A stretch of 12,361 nucleotides of DNA from JBOGUF01 sp050696075 (GTDB lineage: Bacteria; Chloroflexota; Chloroflexia; Thermomicrobiales; UBA6265): positions 1 to 12,361 of the forward strand of contig JBOGUF010000078.1 of assembly GCA_050696075.1 (NCBI GenBank), written 5' to 3'. The notes under the pieces were generated by a model that made no database searches, was not told the origin of the DNA, and saw nothing but the letters and a program-made list of their open reading frames with translations. Position numbers and translations under genes: made by a program. Numbering within the stretch: the stretch's first letter is position 1; each line of letters begins with the position of its first letter. Of this stretch, positions 7,290 to 12,361 are shown one piece after another.

Positions 7290-7363
7290 CATGCTCGTTC
7301 CGCGGGGGCGCGGCGTATGCCAGGTGGACTGAGCCTCTGCCGACTCGCGGTGAAGGGATGACG

Positions 7364-9025
7364 ATGGCGACACTCGAGCGGCGTTCCCAGCCGGCTCCCA
7401 CTTCCCGGAGCGAGACGAGGCATCGCGCCGCTGCCGAGGCCACCGAGTCGCAATCGGATGGTGGCGCCGTCTACGCATACGCGTCGCTCATCGCACAAGG
7501 CATCGGCGGCGCGGCCAATCCCGCGTTCCGGTGCCCGCGCCCGATGGACGCCGCGTCCGTCGTCATGCTCCAGCGGACCCACGGCAACGCGCACGTCAAC
7601 CGGATGCTGGACCGCACGCGAGCGACCGCGGTCGTCATCCAGCGGGCGATCGGCGTCGACGAAGCCAAGCGCTGGATCAAGAAGGCGTCCGCGGGCGCGG
7701 GGACGGACGAGGAGAAGATCTACGAGGCGATTCGGCAGTGCTCTAACCGTGCCGCGCTGAAAGCCGATCCCGAGGTGCAGCGCCTGCTCAAGAGCGAGAT
7801 GAAGGGGCACGACCTGTGGAAGGCGCAACTGCTCCTCGAATTCGGCAAAGAGTCGGCGTTCCCACCTACCGTCCGGGCCATCTGGGGCGCGACCAAAGGG
7901 TGGGGCACCGACGAAGAGCGCATCTACAAGGCGATCGACAAGCTCACCGCCGGCCAGCTCGACGAGTTGCTGAAGATTCCCGGTTTGAAGGAGATCCTCA
8001 AGGCCGACCTCAACAAGGGCGAAATGAAACGCGCCACGGGAGGCGCTGGGGTCGTTGACCGCCACAAGAAGAACGTCGCCTTCGTCAAGAACGAGCTGGC
8101 CGAGATGAAAAAGCCCGGCAGCCCGACCCTCATTCGCAACAGCGCCGAGTGGGTGGAGCCGGCCAGCGGCGCCCCCAAGATCGAGCTCATCATCCTGACG
8201 AAGACCCACGACGCCCCGGCAAGGGCCAAACATCACGGCAAGACGGGTGACGTCGCCTACTTCGGCGAAGATCAGAAATACCCGGACGACTCCGCGGACT
8301 ACGATCTCCGCATCACATCGACGCGCAACATCAACTTCACGGGCGCGACATTCGCCGGCGAGCACCAGGACAAGAAAATCTGGCTGATGGAGCCGAAGAA
8401 GCATGGCAGAGCCTCGGTCCGGGGCACGCTGGTCCACGAGATCCAGCACGACGCCGACAAGCACGAGAAGGAGCCGGATTGGGCCAAGGCCTACAAGTCG
8501 CCCGAAGAGAGCTGGGTCCGCTACAAGACTGAATTTCGCGCCTATTGGATCGACGGCGACTTCGACCGCAACAGCGTTACCTCGGGCACCGCCACCGATC
8601 CCAAGTTCGACAACGCCAAGCAGGAGGCGATCTACCTTCACCTCTGGGGCGACGCCGATGACGACACCTACGCGGAATGGCTCCGCCCCAACTACCGGAC
8701 GAACCCGACCGTCGGCGGGCGCAAGTTCCAGGACCTGATCCACGGCTACACGCATCCCGAAGGCGTCAACCTGATCAATTCGGTGCGCATTGACGACCTC
8801 TACAATACGCTGGCGACCTGCAAGAAGTCGGACAGACACCTGACGAGATCGCCCTTGAAGGAGTTGAAAGCGGCGGCTCAGGCGCTCAATGAAGGTGATC
8901 GGCTCTACGTGCAATCCTCGCGAGCCGCCGCTCTCCAGAAAATGATGAAAGACAATCTGGCGGCAAAGCCGCTCAAGGCAATTGCCAAGATCGTCGGCGG
9001 CGGCACGCTGCCGAAGTGGGTCTAA
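7364..9025 (+). CDS. Putative secreted effector: shared leader, annexin-like repeats, HExxH metalloprotease-like domain
   Basis: A 553-residue protein in three parts. Residues 1-95 are a leader shared with two later genes, ending RPMDAASVVMLQRTHGNAHV and VIQR. Residues 98-225 contain two repeats with GTDEEKIYEAI (113-123) and GTDEERIYKAI (181-191), resembling the G-x-GTDE signature of annexin repeats, which bind calcium and phospholipid in eukaryotes. Residues 340-405 contain TLVHEIQHDADKH with HEIQH at 358-362, a gluzincin-style HExxH zinc motif, and E390 in YKTEFRAYWID as a candidate third ligand. No signal peptide is seen. A secreted or injected protease that attaches to membranes is the best inference. 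ATG 7364 is chosen with AAGGG (7353-7357) 6 nt upstream; the in-frame ATG 7358 is too close. It has no tandem-repeat promoter of its own and probably depends on transcription from copy 2. Confidence 0.75.
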   Translation: MATLERRSQPAPTSRSETRHRAAAEATESQSDGGAVYAYASLIAQGIGGAANPAFRCPRPMDAASVVMLQRTHGNAHVNRMLDRTRATAVVIQRAIGVDEAKRWIKKASAGAGTDEEKIYEAIRQCSNRAALKADPEVQRLLKSEMKGHDLWKAQLLLEFGKESAFPPTVRAIWGATKGWGTDEERIYKAIDKLTAGQLDELLKIPGLKEILKADLNKGEMKRATGGAGVVDRHKKNVAFVKNELAEMKKPGSPTLIRNSAEWVEPASGAPKIELIILTKTHDAPARAKHHGKTGDVAYFGEDQKYPDDSADYDLRITSTRNINFTGATFAGEHQDKKIWLMEPKKHGRASVRGTLVHEIQHDADKHEKEPDWAKAYKSPEESWVRYKTEFRAYWIDGDFDRNSVTSGTATDPKFDNAKQEAIYLHLWGDADDDTYAEWLRPNYRTNPTVGGRKFQDLIHGYTHPEGVNLINSVRIDDLYNTLATCKKSDRHLTRSPLKELKAAAQALNEGDRLYVQSSRAAALQKMMKDNLAAKPLKAIAKIVGGGTLPKWV

Positions 9026-9026
9026 C

Positions 9027-9962
9027 ATGACACGAGTCGTCTATCCCAGCGCACGGCTCTCCGCCAACGGCGCGACGGCGCTCGTCGACACCGTCGACGA
9101 CGGCTGGCGCGTCCGCGACCTGCCGAGTGGCCGCGTGCGCTGGGACCTTGCTCAAGAAGCTGATCTGGCCCACGTTGCCCTCTCGGCGTCGGGGAACGCC
9201 GTCGCCTGGGTCGAGGAGCGCGGGCAGGTCACGATCCTGACCGGCGCGGGCAGGATACGCGGCGACCTGCCGGCGCCCCGCGAACGCATCCGGGCCATCG
9301 CCATCAGCGACAACGGCGATCACGTCGCGGTCCTGCGCGCCGCCGGTGAGGATGGGACAAACGGAGAACTCCTCCTGATCCGACGCGAAGCGCGAGATGA
9401 GGCCATAGCAGGGACCGAGCTACCCGTCTACGACAGCGGGTTCATCCTCGCCAACGACGATTGCTCGCTGCTCGCGGTCAGGTCGTCGAGCACCATCGAC
9501 GAGCAGCAGCACAGCGAGGCATTCGTGCGCGACGAAGGTCTGCTTCGGCCGCTTTGGACAAAGGGTACAGCCCCAGTCTCTCACGGCGCTCTCGCGCTCT
9601 ACGGCGAATGGCTCTTCGCCGCGACGGCGGACGGGCTGGCCGGGTGGCGGCGTACCGGAGTACAGCTGACCGTCCCTGGGTCGATGCGCGAGCGCATGAT
9701 CTTCTCGCCCGATGGCAGCCATTTGCTGGCATCTGTCGCCGAAGAGGTGATCGATGTCACCTCCGCGCGGATGCGCTTTCGCCTCATCGACCTCGCATCG
9801 CTCACCGAGACCCGCTTCACGAGCCACCTCATCGAGGGTCGCCGGGGAGCGCAGTTCGTGCTCGACACGGCTCTTGACCTGTTCGAGGTGCGGGTGACGA
9901 AAGCGGGCGAAGTCGCGGTGAAGATGCTCGGATGGAGTGATGGCGCGGCGTCGATCGCGTAA
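9027..9962 (+). CDS. Beta-propeller (WD40/YVTN-like) protein coupled to the effector
   Basis: A 311-residue protein without signal peptide or membrane segments, so probably cytoplasmic. Repeating blade-like units are visible: LSANGATALVDTVDDGWRV, LSASGNAVAWVEE, ISDNGDHVAVL and FSPDGSHLLASVA, each a turn of the S-x-x/D-G type followed by a hydrophobic strand. This is typical of WD40/YVTN propellers. The ATG follows the stop of the metalloprotease-like gene by 1 nt with only a weak purine stretch upstream, so translation is likely coupled. That position suits an immunity protein, inhibitor or loading chaperone for the effector, but no direct evidence distinguishes these. Promoter copy 3 begins 12 nt after its stop. 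Confidence 0.7.
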   Translation: MTRVVYPSARLSANGATALVDTVDDGWRVRDLPSGRVRWDLAQEADLAHVALSASGNAVAWVEERGQVTILTGAGRIRGDLPAPRERIRAIAISDNGDHVAVLRAAGEDGTNGELLLIRREARDEAIAGTELPVYDSGFILANDDCSLLAVRSSSTIDEQQHSEAFVRDEGLLRPLWTKGTAPVSHGALALYGEWLFAATADGLAGWRRTGVQLTVPGSMRERMIFSPDGSHLLASVAEEVIDVTSARMRFRLIDLASLTETRFTSHLIEGRRGAQFVLDTALDLFEVRVTKAGEVAVKMLGWSDGAASIA

Positions 9963-9974
9963 TTCCTCCCGCAA

Positions 9975-10032
9975 ATAGGCAATCCGAATAGGTAATTGTG
10001 CAGACGCGCCCGGCGCCATGCCGCGCTACCGT
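9975..10032 (+). promoter_or_regulatory. Tandem-repeat promoter, copy 3
   Basis: ATAGGCAAT (9975-9983) and ATAGGTAAT (9988-9996), 13 bp apart, are followed after exactly 30 bp by TACCGT (10027-10032), a TAnnnT -10 box. The predicted start is near 10039, within the palindrome TGTCTGGACA (10039-10048). The leader to ATG 10156 is about 117 nt. Confidence 0.75.
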
Positions 10033-10036
10033 AGGG

Positions 10037-10111
10037 ACTGTCTGGACAATAGGCGGCTGGCCGTGGCGAAAGCGCGACCGCACCGGCCCGCCGCCGTCCG
10101 GGCATGTTCAC
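10037..10111 (+). promoter_or_regulatory. Conserved 5' leader, copy A
   Basis: ACTGTCTGGACA (10037-10048), at the predicted transcription start, contains the inverted repeat TGTC-TG-GACA. A 40-nt block at 10072-10111 matches 11876-11915 at 34 of 40 positions. Both blocks precede leader-bearing genes, so these untranslated regions share ancestry and may hold an operator or an RNA element. Confidence 0.5.
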
Positions 10112-10155
10112 CCGGTACGGGACATCGGCGTCGCGCCGCCGATGGAGGGCGTGCC

Positions 10156-11703
10156 ATGACGACATTGCAACGACTCTACCGGCCACACCCCGCGTCGCAA
10201 GCCATCAGCCACCGGCGATCGGTCGCGGTGCGGGCGGCTGATCACGACCTGTTGGAGAGCCCGGCTGCGGCACACATGTTGCTCAACGGCCGTGGTCATG
10301 CCGCATCCGCCCTTCACGGCGCGCGACCGATGAGCGCGGCGACGGTGATCGCACTCCAGCGGACTTACGGCAATGCCTACGTCCAGCGCGGGCTCGCCAC
10401 CGGGCAAATCCAACGCGCGCCGAAGGAGATCACGCCGGCGCAAACGGCAGCCGCCATTGCCTGGGCCGCCAAGGTCAAGCTCGGCCGCGAGGCGATCGCG
10501 GCGGTGCAGGCGGCGCTGGGCATCTCCCCCGCGACCGGCGTCTACGACGAGGCCACCGCCGCCGCCGTCTTCAAGCAGCAGCAGGCGATGAAGATGCCGG
10601 CCGACGGGATGGCCGGACCGAACACCTTCGCCCGCCTCGGCCTGGTCCTCACCAAGGAGATCGTTGCCGCCGGGCTCGGGGATAAGGAGCTCGCCGAGGT
10701 GCAGCGCCGCTTCCCCAACGGCGTCACCGTCGCCATCTATCCGCTCTACAAGAACCAGAGCAACAACAACAAGGAGTTCAAGCGGCAGGCCGACCCCTAT
10801 GCCAAAGCCGAGGGAGCGATCGGGCTGGAAGGCGGCAACATCACCATCGGCGGCGAGGCGGTGACGATCAAGGAGCTTGGCGACGTGGTCGAGACCGTCC
10901 AGGGCATCCATCGCGGTCTCAAAGCCAAGTACGAGGAAACCCAGGCCGCAACCCAAGGCGGCGGTACGCCGCCTCCCGCCGCCGAGCCACCAGCCTTCAC
11001 CAAGATCCGCAACCTGTCGCTCTTCGCGCACGGCATGGAGTACGGCATGGCCCTCGACGCGCGCAACCGTTACCGCGGCGGCGGGCTGATGTCCGAGGAG
11101 AAGGGGCTCTACCCGTCCAACATCGCCTCCTTTGCCAAAGGCATCGCCGACGCCGTGACCTCGGACGTCCGCGTCCAGCTCTTCGCCTGCAACACCGGCC
11201 ACGACACCGGGCGCACCGACTACGAGGAATGGACCAAGCATACGCAAGGGGAGCGCAGCGGCGCCAAATCCTTCGCCGCCGCTCTGGTCAAGCAATTGGG
11301 TCCCGACGCCAGCGTCTACGGCCATACTACCGCCGGCCACACCACCGAGAACTTCGCGGCTCTCGTCTTCGGCAAAGACGCCGGCGGCGGCGAGGGCGGC
11401 CTCCACATGTTCGACCTGCTCTACGACGAGGCGTTCATCCAATCCGAGCTGGAGCGACTCCTCCCGGATCAGGCCGCGCCCGAACGCGCCGCGCTGCACC
11501 ATTCCCTGCGTGAGCAGATGTGGAAGCACTACAAGGACAGCATCAGCGCCGAGCACAAGCGGAGCAAGAAGGAGAAGCGCTATGCCGTCCAGATCGGTAA
11601 AGAGATGTTCACCGACCCTGACAACGCCAAGGCTCTGCTTCACCAGGACTGGACCGACAACTGGATCCCCTCCCGCCTCGCCAAGATCAAACCGACCAAG
11701 TAG
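10156..11703 (+). CDS. Putative secreted effector: shared leader, peptidoglycan-binding-like domain, caspase-like region
   Basis: A 515-residue protein. Residues 1-90 are the shared leader, with RPMSAATVIALQRTYGNAYV (57-76) and QIQR. Residues 105-162 fit a peptidoglycan-binding-1-like fold, with VQAALGISPATGVYDEATAAA and ADGMAGPNTFARLGL. A Gly/Pro linker (268-280) follows. Residues 284-405 contain LSLFAHGMEYGMALD (H292) and VRVQLFACNTGHD (C345), a strand-HG then strand-xC-G arrangement with 53-residue spacing like clan CD cysteine proteases (caspase, CHAT, DUF4347-like). GHTTAGHTT follows at 389-397. The protease assignment is inferred from this His/Cys pair. ATG 10156 is supported by GGAGGG (10144-10149), 6 nt away; the in-frame ATG at 10018 lies upstream of the predicted -10 box and is rejected. 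No immunity-like gene follows. A cell-wall-targeted or host-directed effector is possible. Confidence 0.7.
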   Translation: MTTLQRLYRPHPASQAISHRRSVAVRAADHDLLESPAAAHMLLNGRGHAASALHGARPMSAATVIALQRTYGNAYVQRGLATGQIQRAPKEITPAQTAAAIAWAAKVKLGREAIAAVQAALGISPATGVYDEATAAAVFKQQQAMKMPADGMAGPNTFARLGLVLTKEIVAAGLGDKELAEVQRRFPNGVTVAIYPLYKNQSNNNKEFKRQADPYAKAEGAIGLEGGNITIGGEAVTIKELGDVVETVQGIHRGLKAKYEETQAATQGGGTPPPAAEPPAFTKIRNLSLFAHGMEYGMALDARNRYRGGGLMSEEKGLYPSNIASFAKGIADAVTSDVRVQLFACNTGHDTGRTDYEEWTKHTQGERSGAKSFAAALVKQLGPDASVYGHTTAGHTTENFAALVFGKDAGGGEGGLHMFDLLYDEAFIQSELERLLPDQAAPERAALHHSLREQMWKHYKDSISAEHKRSKKEKRYAVQIGKEMFTDPDNAKALLHQDWTDNWIPSRLAKIKPTK

Positions 11704-11779
11704 TCCGGACGATCCATCGATCCCGGTGGCGGTGGCATCGCGACGCCTGGGCCGACGATCGGTCGACGCGCGGCCCGAA

Positions 11780-11837
11780 ATAGGCAATTCGAATAGGCAA
11801 TCCGGCGGACGCCCGCGCGGGCGCCGCGCGCTAGGTT
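11780..11837 (+). promoter_or_regulatory. Tandem-repeat promoter, copy 4
   Basis: Two perfect ATAGGCAAT units (11780-11788 and 11793-11801), 13 bp apart, are followed after exactly 30 bp by TAGGTT (11832-11837). This is the best-conserved copy. The predicted start is near 11844, about 132 nt before the ATG of the last gene. Confidence 0.78.
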
Positions 11838-11840
11838 GGA

Positions 11841-11915
11841 ACTGTCTGGACATTCGGTGGCCGGAAGAGGCGAATGCGCGACCGTACTTGCCAGCCGCCG
11901 TCCGGGCATCTTCAC
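11841..11915 (+). promoter_or_regulatory. Conserved 5' leader, copy B
   Basis: ACTGTCTGGACA (11841-11852) and the 40-nt block 11876-11915 repeat the leader upstream of the previous effector gene. The 272-nt gap between stop 11703 and ATG 11976 is explained by promoter copy 4 plus this leader; I see no gene or clear terminator in it. Confidence 0.5.
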
Positions 11916-11975
11916 GTCGGCAATCGGCGCGCGCATACCGTCGTTCTTGCGATGCAATGGCGGTGAGGGAAGACG

Positions 11976-12361
11976 ATGGCGACACATCAGCGACGCGCAC
12001 AGCCGGTGCCCGCGTCTCACGGCGCAACCGGACATCGTACGACGGCCATCGAGGCGGCCGAACTCGAGCTTGCCGACGTTCACGCGTCCACACCATTCAA
12101 GCCCCACGGCATCCACGATACACCGTTCCCCACGGCTCGGCGCCCGTTGGACGCGGCGTCCGTCCTCGCGCAGCAGCGCACCCACGGCAACGCCTTCGTC
12201 GGGCGCCTGATCGCCCGGGGCATCCCTGGTAGCCCCGGGGCGGAGGCCGATGCCAACGCGGCCGCGCTGGGGTCCGCCGGCAGCCGGGCGCGCCCGCAAC
12301 CGACGGGGAACGCCGGCGTCGGCCCGCCGCCGCACGGGGACGACGCGACTCGGAGTTCGGC
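11976..12361 (+). CDS. Third leader-bearing putative effector (partial, runs off the window)
   Basis: An open frame of 128 complete codons that reaches the window end without a stop. GAGGGA (11965-11970), 5 nt upstream, supports ATG 11976. The first residues, MATHQRRAQPVPAS, resemble the start of the annexin/metalloprotease-like protein (MATLERRSQPAPTS). RPLDAASVLAQQRTHGNAFV (56-75) repeats the shared leader core. From about residue 84 the sequence is Ala/Gly/Pro-rich and low in complexity, like a linker before a further domain. The effector domain lies outside the window, so no activity can be named. Promoter copy 4 drives it. Confidence 0.75.
   Translation, partial: MATHQRRAQPVPASHGATGHRTTAIEAAELELADVHASTPFKPHGIHDTPFPTARRPLDAASVLAQQRTHGNAFVGRLIARGIPGSPGAEADANAAALGSAGSRARPQPTGNAGVGPPPHGDDATRSS

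Noticed and set aside
7278..7290. GTTCGAATCCGGC resembles a tRNA T-arm or an integration site at a tRNA 3' end
   Set aside because: The flanking bases do not form a proper 5-bp T-stem, and no acceptor, D or anticodon arm is found around it. It is better explained by a small hairpin.
7364..7420. Classical signal peptide on the leader-bearing proteins
   Set aside because: The first 50 residues are Arg/Gln/Thr-rich without a hydrophobic core, so Sec or Tat export is unlikely.
7109..9028. Long antisense open frame opposite the metalloprotease-like gene
   Set aside because: The + strand frame has recognisable motifs and a ribosome binding site; the antisense product does not.
2431..11801. ATRGGCAAT repeats as a CRISPR array or mobile-element termini
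   Set aside because: Copies are pairs only, about 1.8 to 4.8 kb apart, always the same orientation and the same distance from a -10-like box, without spacers, inverted ends or transposase.
10108..12096. Very long antisense open frame opposite the caspase-like gene
   Set aside because: It crosses promoter copy 4 and two gene ends, and has no recognisable motif. It is typical of GC-rich shadow frames.

Overview
This is a GC-rich window (long open frames, heavy G/C at third codon positions) containing ten genes, all on the + strand. The protein style points to an environmental, possibly thermophilic Chloroflexota bacterium of the Thermomicrobia/Sphaerobacter type. The clues are a short 'FDDLTRRLA..SRR' Tat-like leader on a cysteine-rich secreted protein, a selenium-binding-protein homologue, and a presenilin-like protease. 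The taxonomy is inference only.

Layout. (1) 99-2296: a selenium-binding protein/methanethiol-oxidase homologue with a Tat-like leader, followed by a small polytopic membrane protein with histidines in its helices and a His-rich loop. (2) 2297-5099: a regulatory region, a 28-residue peptide gene with an excellent ribosome binding site, a PaaK-like adenylate-forming enzyme that lacks the usual C-terminal lysine, and a nine-helix membrane protein with the YD and GLGD motifs of presenilin-type intramembrane aspartyl proteases. (3) 5100-9962: the same regulatory element, a Tat-exported protein with about 110 cysteines, a putative effector (shared leader, two annexin-like repeats, HExxH metalloprotease-like domain), and a beta-propeller protein starting 1 nt after it. 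(4) 9963-11703: the element again and a second putative effector (shared leader, peptidoglycan-binding-like domain, caspase-like His/Cys region). (5) 11704-12361: the element again and the start of a third protein with the same leader, cut by the window edge.

The main discovery is a four-copy promoter module. Two direct copies of ATRGGCAAT, 13 bp apart, are followed after exactly 30 bp by a TAnnnT-like -10 box. It lies upstream of the peptide/PaaK/presenilin operon, the Cys-rich gene and two leader-bearing effector genes. This suggests one regulon that joins a small-peptide processing operon to a set of secreted or injected proteins. The three putative effectors share an N-terminal leader of about 95 residues ending in L/Q-QRT-x-GNA-x-V-x-R. 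That motif resembles the N-terminal segments of proteins associated with extracellular contractile injection systems. No injection-system structural gene is present here, so the delivery route is inference.
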